Source: Pacificispira sp002696645 (GTDB taxonomy: Bacteria > Pseudomonadota > Alphaproteobacteria > UBA8366 > Aestuariispiraceae). Taken from it: 64,000 nucleotides of DNA. Made by a program: the position numbers and the translations under genes. Below, in pieces: positions 7,086 to 14,581 of this stretch (position 1 is the stretch's first letter; every line of letters begins with the position of its first letter). The notes beneath the pieces are model-generated. The model made no database searches. It was not told where the DNA came from and saw only the letters and a program-made list of their open reading frames with translations. The stretch lies in contig NZ_JBLZHU010000010.1 of the NCBI RefSeq assembly GCF_048892425.1, forward strand, positions 85,182 to 149,181, written 5' to 3'.

Positions 7086-7880
7086 ATGAAGAGGCAGACG
7101 GCGATCATCTGGGTGTGGGGGCTGGTCTTGATCGCAGGGGCGGTCGGGGGTGGTTATGCGTGGTGGCGTCAGCAGGATCTGACACAGGCCTATGAGGCCG
7201 GGCGGGCCGCCGCCGATGCGGATCGCTGGGAGGACGCGCTGGCTCTGGCCCAGCCCTATGCTGACCGAGACGATCCCCGCATCAACGGTTTGCTGGCCGA
7301 TGCCTATATCAACGGTCCAGACAGCATCCAAGACATCGACAAAGGCCTGACCCTCCGCCGCCGTGCCGCAGAGGCAGGCGATATGCGGGCGGCGTATTTC
7401 CTGGGGAAATGGATATTAGAGAATGAGCCGACCGACGCGCAGGCGCAGGAGGCGATTGGCTATATCCAAGAGGCCGCAAATTGCGGGATGCCATTGGCGA
7501 ACTATGAATTAGGGCTTGAATATGCTAAGGGAGAAAGGGTTCCATTGGATTATGTCCACGCACTCCAACTACTTGAGGCCGCTGCTTTCGCAGGAGTCAC
7601 TGAAGCATATATTGAAGCTGGTATTGTTAATGCTCAAGAAATAAGCAAATCTGGCAGGGATATTGATTATGCAGCCAAGATAAAAACTTCATACTGGATA
7701 TTCATTGCTGCACGAAGCGGCAATGAAGAAGCTTCGAAAATTTTGGAGGGAACACGAACTGCGATGCGTGAGCAAAAAGGAGATGAGTATGCTGCAAGCC
7801 AGATTTCGATTTTAGAACGTGAGGCGAGCCTATGGGCCAAAAAAATTAGCCCACAAGCTCGCCTCAAATGTCTCCACTAA
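7086..7880 (+). CDS. Sel1-repeat membrane-anchored immunity-like protein D
   Basis: 264 residues when started at the ATG at 7086 (MKRQTAIIWVWG), which matches the starts of copies B and C; an upstream start at 7044 would lie inside the promoter. One membrane helix (residues ~5-25), then Sel1-like repeats (AAYFLGKWILENEP, LANYELGLEYAKGERV, TEAYIEAGIVNAQ). The C-terminal half is unique. Its end lies 4 bp from the stop of the full-length toxin-like gene, so it is the immunity partner of the only complete toxin in the array. No Shine-Dalgarno sequence; probably a leaderless mRNA. Confidence 0.83.
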   Translation: MKRQTAIIWVWGLVLIAGAVGGGYAWWRQQDLTQAYEAGRAAADADRWEDALALAQPYADRDDPRINGLLADAYINGPDSIQDIDKGLTLRRRAAEAGDMRAAYFLGKWILENEPTDAQAQEAIGYIQEAANCGMPLANYELGLEYAKGERVPLDYVHALQLLEAAAFAGVTEAYIEAGIVNAQEISKSGRDIDYAAKIKTSYWIFIAARSGNEEASKILEGTRTAMREQKGDEYAASQISILEREASLWAKKISPQARLKCLH

Positions 7881-7884
7881 TCGC

Positions 7885-10101
7885 TTAGTCTTTTGATGAG
7901 CGATTTAGGGATTGTTCCAGTGATCTGCTAAAGATTTCATTTACACCGAACTCTCCAAAATTGCCTATCTCCGGCTTAATCACCCTTGCGATTGTGCCGG
8001 AGAGGGCACCAAGTCTGTCGCCCAGCAAGGTGGCGAGAGCTTTCATGCTGGCGGTTTGGGCCGCCTGTTTTCTGAGGTCCGGGTTTTCTGCCAGTATTTT
8101 CTGGCGGACCTTACTGTTCGACAGGTCCGGAAGGGTGCCGTCCGGGTTCTTTACGGACTGCAACACTTTCGTATAGCTGTCTTGGATGGAAGACCGATAG
8201 GCGGTCACGACATCTGCAGCGGTTGCAGCACCAGAGGCGAGTAGGCCCGCTCCTATTCCACCAATTTCCGCCGTTGCCGCAGATCGTCCCGCCCCCGAAA
8301 GAAGCCGCCCCGCCGCGCGGGTGGCAAGCGACCCCGCACCGAAACCGGCTCCGGTGAGGACAAGGTCTTGCAACAGGTCCTGTCTCCGTTGCCCGGCGGT
8401 CTCCGCCGCCTTAAACTCATTTTCCATCCCAAGTGCCGCGTCGGGATGGGGCAGATTCAGGAACTCTCCTAATTCATCCACGCGAGGGACGAGTTCGTCC
8501 CAGCTTTCTTTCAGACGCTTTTCCAATTGTGCCGATTTTTGGGAATGGGCGTTGTCCTTCACAGATTTGGCGTCGTGTTCTTGAATCTCTCCAAGGATTT
8601 CAATAACAGAAATTGCTGCCTCATCCATGGTCTCAACGGCATGACCACGGTCACTAATGTATTTTCCAACGCCGCCCTCATAGGTTTGAGCAGTGTCTTC
8701 CAAAAACTTCCTGTTCTGCTCATATTTCGCCTGGAAGGACGGGTCTTTCAGCTGTTGATGGAGGCGTTCGAAGGTATCAACTGAGACATCTTTGTTATCC
8801 TTGGAAATTGACGTCTGATGCGCCTTCAGCATGTAGTCTATTTTTTCCTGGATAGCGGGGGCGTAAGGATACGTTTCTGCCACCTTTTGCAAGAGCTCTT
8901 GTGCTTCATCCGGCTTGAGAATTTTGGTGTCCCTTAAACGCGCCAAAACATCCGTCATCACTTGATCGCGGTGTTGCGTTGCTTTCACGTCATTTTCTGT
9001 GACGGGCATTGCAACATCCCCGATAGTGGCAGGGGTGCCGTCGGCGGTTCGGACGAGGTCTCTGGTTTTGGCATCATACAGATAGGCGTCACCGGTATGC
9101 GGGTTGCGTTGCACCTCATAGGATTTCGGGACGGAGTCCGACTGTGGATTGGATGCGGGTGGCTGAGACGGGTCTGTGGTTTGGTCCCCTGACGCCGCGC
9201 CCTGAGGGGTCCCCGGTGTTGTCTGTTGTGCAGGCGTCGTGGCGGTGGTCGGCTGAGCTTCCGCCGATGCGGGCTGCTGTGCCACCTGGCCGACCCGTTG
9301 GGTGGGATCCTTCGCCTCTGGATGGGGGCTTTGTGTCGGGCCGGTGTCCCGGGTCTGGGCCTGATCCCAGCCCAGGGCGCGCTTTGCCTGGGTCATGAAG
9401 TCTTGATGCGCCGCTTCCCGGCGATGGGCTGGCAGGTTCTGCCACAGTTGATCCGAGATATCCTGGAATTCCGCCTTGAACTGGACCGGGTCGATATCCT
9501 GTGCATCTTTCAGGATTGGCAGGATTTGTGTCGGATCCGATGCCCGCGCCATCGCCTCCGCCAAGCGTCCATTGGAGGCGCGCGCCTCTGCAGACAGGGG
9601 TGACGGGCGTTTCGGAGTCACGGACATTGGTTTTGGCGTCGGTGCGGGCGCAGCGGCCTTTGCCTGTTGCTGAGTCTGAGCCTCAACGCGGGATTTCCAG
9701 GCCTGGATTTGGTCGCGGCTGGTCTGTGCGGCGCTGGGGCTGTCCGGTTGGGTGCTGGTAAACGATACAGGTTCATTTTTATGGGGCTGCCAGAGATTAT
9801 GAACCTCTGACCCCTTGCCGGTGCCGGTTGAGGGCAGTTCATTAGAGGAAGGGCTGGGAGGATCGAGGAAAGGCAAATGCTGGATTGCCGCATCCGGAGG
9901 CGTATAGGACGGCATGGGCGTCGGAGTGGGCGGGGGCGTTGATGCTGGGCCAGTGCCCGCATCACCCAGACTAGATGGCCCATAGGAAAGCCCAGGGGGC
10001 AAGTTAGATGGCCCAGAGGGCAGGTTCGCCCCAGAGGGCGTGGCGGATGTCGGCGTGCCTTTTGGTAACAGATCGGTGGCTGTGGTGCTGCTGGTTCCCA
10101 T
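7885..10101 (-). CDS. Full-length polymorphic toxin-like carrier protein (738 aa)
   Basis: The start was set at 10101 (MGTSSTTATDLLPKG) because AAGGAG lies 7 nt upstream. Residues 1-325 are disordered and rich in Pro, Ser, Thr and Gln, with a short helical patch at ~180-250 (ASDPTQILPILKDAQDIDP). Residues ~327-365 look folded (SYEVQRNPHTGDAYLYDAKT). Residues ~370-570 are helical/coiled-coil-like. Residues ~580-635 are Gly/Ala-rich and hydrophobic (LVLTGAGFGAGSLA, IGGIGAGLLASGAATAA), suggesting membrane insertion. Residues ~635-738 form the tip that is duplicated and varied in the orphan cassettes. No signal peptide is seen, so export would need a dedicated secretion system not present in this window. 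I recognise no named toxin fold. The toxin role is inferred from the cassette architecture. Confidence 0.7.
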   Translation of the reverse strand: MGTSSTTATDLLPKGTPTSATPSGANLPSGPSNLPPGLSYGPSSLGDAGTGPASTPPPTPTPMPSYTPPDAAIQHLPFLDPPSPSSNELPSTGTGKGSEVHNLWQPHKNEPVSFTSTQPDSPSAAQTSRDQIQAWKSRVEAQTQQQAKAAAPAPTPKPMSVTPKRPSPLSAEARASNGRLAEAMARASDPTQILPILKDAQDIDPVQFKAEFQDISDQLWQNLPAHRREAAHQDFMTQAKRALGWDQAQTRDTGPTQSPHPEAKDPTQRVGQVAQQPASAEAQPTTATTPAQQTTPGTPQGAASGDQTTDPSQPPASNPQSDSVPKSYEVQRNPHTGDAYLYDAKTRDLVRTADGTPATIGDVAMPVTENDVKATQHRDQVMTDVLARLRDTKILKPDEAQELLQKVAETYPYAPAIQEKIDYMLKAHQTSISKDNKDVSVDTFERLHQQLKDPSFQAKYEQNRKFLEDTAQTYEGGVGKYISDRGHAVETMDEAAISVIEILGEIQEHDAKSVKDNAHSQKSAQLEKRLKESWDELVPRVDELGEFLNLPHPDAALGMENEFKAAETAGQRRQDLLQDLVLTGAGFGAGSLATRAAGRLLSGAGRSAATAEIGGIGAGLLASGAATAADVVTAYRSSIQDSYTKVLQSVKNPDGTLPDLSNSKVRQKILAENPDLRKQAAQTASMKALATLLGDRLGALSGTIARVIKPEIGNFGEFGVNEIFSRSLEQSLNRSSKD

Positions 10102-10272
10102 GATGGGTCTCCTTAAAAGTAAAAAGACCCCGGACAGCCATCGACAGGCGGGGAGGATATCCCCACCGTATCGTGGCGTGACCAGAGTCTCAGTTGGATT
10201 GAGTTGCCTGAGTTTTAATGGAAAGGGAGCCCGTCCGAATTTGGACGCAATTGTGGCCCAATCCCGAGACAT

Positions 10273-10300
10273 ATATTATCCATTAAAGAGAACATGTCAA
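10273..10300 (-). promoter_or_regulatory. Near-consensus promoter of the carrier toxin gene
   Basis: On the minus strand: TTGACA (10300-10295), 16-bp spacer, TAATAT (10278-10273). Predicted leader of about 165 nt before the ATG at 10101, in contrast to the leaderless immunity genes. The rest of the ~300-bp gap to the DUF2062 gene shows only the repeats listed next. Confidence 0.6.
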
Positions 10301-10335
10301 GAATTAATTTATGATAGTCACGGGGCTGCCCTAGT

Positions 10336-10440
10336 GCGCATGTTTAAAGCTGGGCCGCGCGGGCGCGCATGTTTACAATTGAGCCGCGCGGGCGCGCATG
10401 TTTAAAGCTGGGCCGCGCGGGCGCGCTCTTGGGCCGCGCG
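10336..10440 (+). repeat. Three tandem 29-bp GC-rich repeats at the 3' end of the DUF2062 gene
   Basis: Units begin at 10336, 10365 and 10394, each GCGCATGTTTAMARYTGRG-like followed by CCGCGCGGGC, with a fourth partial copy. They duplicate the last codons and stop of the DUF2062 gene. The self-complementary GCGCGCCCGCGC cores could form hairpins and may act as a terminator. Confidence 0.75.
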
Positions 10441-11058
10441 TTTGCGGGCCAGACGCTGTCGCCGTTTCAGGGTCTGGCGGCGTTGCTGGGCGCGCAGCTT
10501 TTTCGTGAACTTCATCGTCAGGACAAAGCCCGCCCAGGTTCCAGCGATGGTCCAGGGTATGCATCCCAGAAACAGCGGCACACCCCAGGTACGGAAGATC
10601 TCCACCGTATAAACCCATAGTGAATCCAGGAAACTGGAATCCTGGGCCAAAACGCCTTCGATATGGGCGCGGAACGCATCAAAGCCCAGTGATGTCGTGT
10701 CGCCCATTAGCAGTCGCCCTGTCATCAGGCACAGATAGTAATAGGCTGGTGCGGTCAGCACGTTGGTCGGCCAGGTCCAGGCCAGGGCGACCAGAAGATT
10801 GAACTTCCATTTCGGCTTCAGCCATTTTGCCAAGGCCCAGAAAATCAGGATCATGGGCATCTGGATGCCAACCGTAGGGGTCAGGCCAAAGAACAGGCCA
10901 ATGGCGGTCCCGCGCGCTGTGACGAGGCCATTATGGCGGCCCCTGGCAATAGGGATGATCAAGCGATAGCGTAACAGGCGCGCCAGCCCCTTCACGCGGC
11001 GTGGTTTTGGCTCTGGGCCGGGCGGGGAAGTGTGGTTTGTGGGCTCGATCTCTGCCAT
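10402..11058 (-). CDS. DUF2062 domain membrane protein
   Basis: 218 residues. The central part matches the DUF2062 pattern: GTAIGLFFGLTPTVGIQMP and ALAWTWPTNVLTAPAYYYLC, with three to four predicted membrane segments between residues ~45 and 185. The C-terminus is strongly basic (KKLRAQQRRQTLKRRQRLAR) and probably cytoplasmic. Function is not established for the family. The last residues are encoded by the first unit of a 29-bp tandem repeat, so the C-terminal tail may have been extended or shortened by repeat slippage. It borders the toxin array and may mark the edge of the core genome. Confidence 0.85.
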   Translation of the reverse strand: MAEIEPTNHTSPPGPEPKPRRVKGLARLLRYRLIIPIARGRHNGLVTARGTAIGLFFGLTPTVGIQMPMILIFWALAKWLKPKWKFNLLVALAWTWPTNVLTAPAYYYLCLMTGRLLMGDTTSLGFDAFRAHIEGVLAQDSSFLDSLWVYTVEIFRTWGVPLFLGCIPWTIAGTWAGFVLTMKFTKKLRAQQRRQTLKRRQRLARKRAAQERARAAQL

Positions 11059-11276
11059 ACAGTCTTGTGCGGTTTACCAGGGTTTTTGAAAGCACGAGGT
11101 CGCGCGTCACGAAAGATTAGCACCTTATCGTGAATTTGATATGTGACAACGGTTGATGTGTCGCAGGGTCTCAAGTTACCGCTTGTTTCGGTTTTGTCGG
11201 CCTGCCTGTTACATGGTATAGCTGCCCCCTGTCGTGCAAGAACACGATGCTCAAAAATTTTTCTAAGGGGATGGAT

Positions 11277-12683
11277 ATGGCAACCGCAATGGAACGGATC
11301 GGCAGCGGGTTTAGCGACAATCCCGCATTGGATATTCTGCGACAGCGCTTTGGAGAGCGCGCCACCAGCGGTCAGGCAATCTGTGACCAGCATGGCCGGG
11401 GGGAGGGCTGGTATCCGTCCGCACCGCCGGATCTGGTTGTCTTTGCCGAAACCACAGAAGACGTGGCAGAGGTGGTTCGAATCTGTGCGGAGCATAAAGT
11501 GCCTGTGGTCCCATTCGGTACTGGCACCTCCTTGGAAGGCCATGTCGCGGCCCTGAAAGGCGGCGTCAGCCTGGACCTGTCTGGCATGAATAAATTGCTG
11601 GAAGTGAATGCGGAAGATCTGGATTGCCGCGTGCAGGCCGGTGTGACGCGCAAGCAGTTGAATGAAGACCTGCGCGATACCGGACTGTTCTTCCCCATCG
11701 ATCCCGGCGCCAATGCGTCTTTGGGCGGTATGGCGTCCACCCGTGCGTCGGGCACCAATGCGGTGCGCTATGGCACGATGCGGGAAAACGTGATGGGCCT
11801 GACGGTGGTGACCGCCGATGGCCGGATCATCAAGACCGGGGGGCGGGCGCGCAAATCTGCGGCTGGATATGACTTAACCCGTCTGTTCGTAGGGGCAGAG
11901 GGAACCCTGGGCGTCATCACTGAGGTGCAATTGCGCCTGTATGGCATTCCGGAATCCATCCGTTCGGCTGTGTGTCAATTTCCGGATCTGGAAAGCGCGG
12001 TCAATACTGTGATTTTGACCATCCAGTTGGGCATTCCCGTCGCGCGGATTGAATTGCTGGACGAGGTCCAGATGGATGCCTGTATCCGCTATTCCAAACT
12101 GGAAAATTTCGAGGCGAAGGTAACCTTGTTCTTTGAATTTCATGGAACAGAGGCCAGCACCCATGAACAGGCACAGCAGGTTCAGGAAATATCCGCAGAA
12201 CATGGCGGCAGCGCCTTTCAATATGCCGCGACCCAGGAAGAACGCACAACCCTGTGGGAGGCGCGGCACAATGCGTTTTATGCCGCCTGTGCCGCCGTGC
12301 CCGGCAAAAAGGGCATGGCGACGGATGCCTGTGTGCCGATCTCAAAACTGGCGGACTGTATTCTGGACACTAAACGGGATATTCAGGATTCCGGGCTGTA
12401 TGCGCCGATTGTCGGGCATGTTGGCGATGGCAATTATCACCTGTGCCTGATGTTCGATCCGGATGATCAGGAAGAATTGGGACGGGCCAAGGCGCTGGTG
12501 GAACGGATGAACCACCGGGCGATCTCTTATGGCGGCACCTGTACCGGGGAACATGGCATCGGCTATGGAAAAATGCATTTCCTGACCGCGGAACATGGGG
12601 AAGCGGTGGCGGTGATGCGCCAGATGAAGAAAGCGCTGGATCCGGATAACATCATGAACCCTGGAAAAATTCTAAGTCTGTGA
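11277..12683 (+). CDS. FAD-linked oxidase, D-lactate dehydrogenase/GlcD type
   Basis: About 468 residues from the ATG at 11277, which has AAGGGG 6 nt upstream (ATGs at 11247 and 11271 are alternatives). The N-terminal PCMH-type FAD domain has VVPFGTGTSLEGH, PGANASLGGMASTRASGTN and GYDLTRLFVGAEGTLGVITE; the C-terminal cap ends with HVGDGNYHLCL and GTCTGEHGIGYGKMHFL, both typical of cytochrome-linked D-lactate dehydrogenases (LDHD/Dld2 group). It likely oxidises D-lactate or a related 2-hydroxyacid and passes electrons to the respiratory chain. Glycolate oxidase subunit GlcD is the closest alternative, but glcE/glcF partners are absent. Confidence 0.85.
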   Translation: MATAMERIGSGFSDNPALDILRQRFGERATSGQAICDQHGRGEGWYPSAPPDLVVFAETTEDVAEVVRICAEHKVPVVPFGTGTSLEGHVAALKGGVSLDLSGMNKLLEVNAEDLDCRVQAGVTRKQLNEDLRDTGLFFPIDPGANASLGGMASTRASGTNAVRYGTMRENVMGLTVVTADGRIIKTGGRARKSAAGYDLTRLFVGAEGTLGVITEVQLRLYGIPESIRSAVCQFPDLESAVNTVILTIQLGIPVARIELLDEVQMDACIRYSKLENFEAKVTLFFEFHGTEASTHEQAQQVQEISAEHGGSAFQYAATQEERTTLWEARHNAFYAACAAVPGKKGMATDACVPISKLADCILDTKRDIQDSGLYAPIVGHVGDGNYHLCLMFDPDDQEELGRAKALVERMNHRAISYGGTCTGEHGIGYGKMHFLTAEHGEAVAVMRQMKKALDPDNIMNPGKILSL

Positions 12684-12697
12684 CGGAACAAATAAAA

Positions 12698-12719
12698 GGC
12701 CGGGATGTTAATCCCGGCC
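12698..12719. terminator. Hairpin terminator between convergent genes
   Basis: Perfect 9-bp stem GGCCGGGAT/ATCCCGGCC with a GTTA loop. The T-rich tract lies on the minus-strand side, fitting termination of the DUF1127 gene; it may also stop the D-lactate dehydrogenase transcript. Confidence 0.75.
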
Positions 12720-12765
12720 TGTCTGACTGATGTGAGTTCACGGCGGATAGGGGGCCGCCTGTGCC

Positions 12766-12978
12766 TCATTTCACCCAGAATGGTTTGACCGCTTCCACCA
12801 GCATTTCCTTATGGCTGAGGCCAATATCTGCCAATTGCTCATCGGTCATGGTTTCCAGCTGACGGCGGCTTTTCCAGCGGAAATGCCACAATTTGATCAG
12901 GCCGCCCAGGGTCAGGCCATCCCGCGTCAGTTGATGGGCATAGCCGGTATAGGTGGTGTGATATAAAGCATCGCTCAT
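12766..12978 (-). CDS. DUF1127 (YjiS-like) small protein
   Basis: 70 residues from the ATG at 12978, which has GGAG 8 nt upstream; a GTG at 12987 is less likely. The C-terminal half has the DUF1127 signature: LWHFRWKSRRQLETMTDEQL followed by ADIGLSHKE. Members are small arginine-rich proteins common in alphaproteobacteria and have been tied to phosphate/carbon metabolism and RNA turnover; the exact role here is unknown. It is divergent from the LysR gene. Confidence 0.88.
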   Translation of the reverse strand: MSDALYHTTYTGYAHQLTRDGLTLGGLIKLWHFRWKSRRQLETMTDEQLADIGLSHKEMLVEAVKPFWVK

Positions 12979-13106
12979 GATCTTCACTCCGTTTGTAAAT
13001 CTCTATTTCGTGCTCTCTTGAAGAACAAAATAGGGGTTGCTCTGCGTGCCCGCAAACGCGAAGATCGAACCCTTAGGCTTAGAAAAACTTATTGAAGAGA
13101 TGTGCG

Positions 13107-14021
13107 ATGCGGCGACTTCCCCCCCTGAAAGCGGTTCGCGCCTTTGAGGCCTCGGCCCGGCATGACAGCTTCGTCGCGGCAGCAGATGAATTGGCGGTGA
13201 CGCCCTCTGCGATCAGTCAGCAGATTAAACAATTAGAAGCCTGGCTGGGCCAGCCCTTGTTTCGGCGCCTGCCCCAGGGTTTGATGCAGACCGATATTGC
13301 GCGGGGTTACCTGCCTCATATAACGCAGGCACTGGATATCATTGATCAGGCATCCCGGGCGATCACCTCTGGTCAGACAAACCGCACATTAACGGTAACC
13401 TGCCTGTCCTCCTTTGGGGCGCAATGGTTGGGACCGCGTCTGCATCGCTTTTATGCGGCCAATCCCGGTATCGATGTCTTGTTGGCGACATTTGATAGAA
13501 CTGTTGATTTGGAAACAGAGGATGTTGATATCGCCATTCGGTATGGCAAGGGCGACTACCCCAACCTTCATGTTGAAGAATTGGGTGAGGACAATCTGGG
13601 GGTCGTGTGCAGCCCGGAAGTATTGAATCATCCCAAATACCCTCTGAAATCATATGCGGATCTTGCGCATCATGTCTTGTTGCATGATGCCCATGCACTG
13701 CCAGGGCATTCCGTAGAATGGACAGGTTTTTTGGATAAGCAAAAGGTGACGGGGATTGATGCAACCCGTGGCCCGCGCTTTAGCGACAGTCACATGATTG
13801 TGCAAAGCTGTATCGCGGGCCGGGGCATAATGATTGGGCGGTCGGTTCTGATCGAAGATGAGCTGAACGCGGGTATTCTGGTTGCCCCCTTTGGGATGCC
13901 ACAACAATCATTGATGCGCTATCGCCTGTTGATGCGCAAAGGCGCCATAGCCGATCCTAAGATCGCGACGTTTCGCAATTGGCTGTATGAAGAGTTGGGC
14001 AAGACCCCCCCTGACTTTTAA
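13107..14021 (+). CDS. LysR-family regulator, GcvA-like
   Basis: 304 residues from the ATG at 13107 (MRRLPPLKAVRAFEASARH), the usual start for GcvA-type LysR proteins. The N-terminal winged HTH is clear (FVAAADELAVTPSAISQQIKQ, shown here up to 20: FVAAADELAVTPSAISQQIK), followed by the ligand-binding periplasmic-fold domain. Relatives control glycine cleavage or beta-lactamase genes; no such target is adjacent. The stop overlaps the BLUF gene's stop by 3 bp on the opposite strand. Confidence 0.88.
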   Translation: MRRLPPLKAVRAFEASARHDSFVAAADELAVTPSAISQQIKQLEAWLGQPLFRRLPQGLMQTDIARGYLPHITQALDIIDQASRAITSGQTNRTLTVTCLSSFGAQWLGPRLHRFYAANPGIDVLLATFDRTVDLETEDVDIAIRYGKGDYPNLHVEELGEDNLGVVCSPEVLNHPKYPLKSYADLAHHVLLHDAHALPGHSVEWTGFLDKQKVTGIDATRGPRFSDSHMIVQSCIAGRGIMIGRSVLIEDELNAGILVAPFGMPQQSLMRYRLLMRKGAIADPKIATFRNWLYEELGKTPPDF

Positions 14022-14470
14022 GGCTGACTGGGGGGCGTGTTGTGCAGTTGAAGAGAAAGGCCGTTGAGCGTTTGATCCAGAACCGCAGGCGTTGCATTTG
14101 GGCTGCAGTTTGCAAAGGCCTCCATCGCGTCCTCTACGCCTTTTAGACCCGCAATGGACAGCAGTTCCGATACATTGGTATCGATATACGCCATCGACCA
14201 GTCTGTAAAAACCGGATACTCAACGGTTTCATCTGTCAGGATCGTTAAATGGGTATGACGGGGATCTGCCGTGATGCGTCGCAAGGCCGCGTCGACTTTC
14301 CCCGGCGTCCCTTCCAACACTTGAGCAAATACGCCTTGCAAGTGCAAGAGCAGGCCAGTCACACCATCCCGCCGATTGTTGCGCCGGCTGACGTCCAGAA
14401 TTGTGGCGATGTCTTTTTCGGATGGTCCAGTCATGGACCGTGAAAAGTATACCAACCGCCGAACAGCCAT
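14018..14470 (-). CDS. Stand-alone BLUF blue-light photoreceptor
   Basis: 150 residues with a single BLUF domain (1-95) and a ~50-residue tail with no output domain. The flavin photocycle residues are all present: Tyr8 (LVYFSRS), Asn31 (SRRNNRRDGVTGLL), Gln50 (GVFAQVLEG), Trp91 and Met93 (DWSMAY). These match the numbering I recall for short BLUF proteins such as Slr1694. It would sense blue light through FAD and signal by protein contact; the partner is unknown. It is tail to tail with the LysR gene. Confidence 0.92.
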   Translation of the reverse strand: MAVRRLVYFSRSMTGPSEKDIATILDVSRRNNRRDGVTGLLLHLQGVFAQVLEGTPGKVDAALRRITADPRHTHLTILTDETVEYPVFTDWSMAYIDTNVSELLSIAGLKGVEDAMEAFANCSPNATPAVLDQTLNGLSLQLHNTPPSQP

Positions 14471-14581
14471 GTGTCGTATCCCAATTGCATCATACTGTCA
14501 GGGTATACGCAGGCGCGCATGGTCTTAGATCACACCGAGGCGGATCGCATCGGGTGCCCAAGACCATGCGGGTATCGGCGA

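Noticed and set aside
7051..7331. Upstream extension of orphan tip 1 as a real N-terminus
   Set aside because: The extension is antisense to Sel1 gene D and unrelated to the carrier; homology to the carrier begins only at 7050.
9116..9983. Plus- and minus-strand frames over the Pro-rich carrier segment
   Set aside because: They are frame shadows of low-complexity coding sequence; the carrier frame is continuous from a good ribosome site.
10336..10440. CRISPR array
   Set aside because: The 29-bp units are contiguous with no spacers, and no cas genes are present.
10373..10618. 81-codon minus-strand frame ending in the 29-bp repeats
   Set aside because: It overlaps DUF2062 in another frame and shares its ending only because the repeat units are duplicated.
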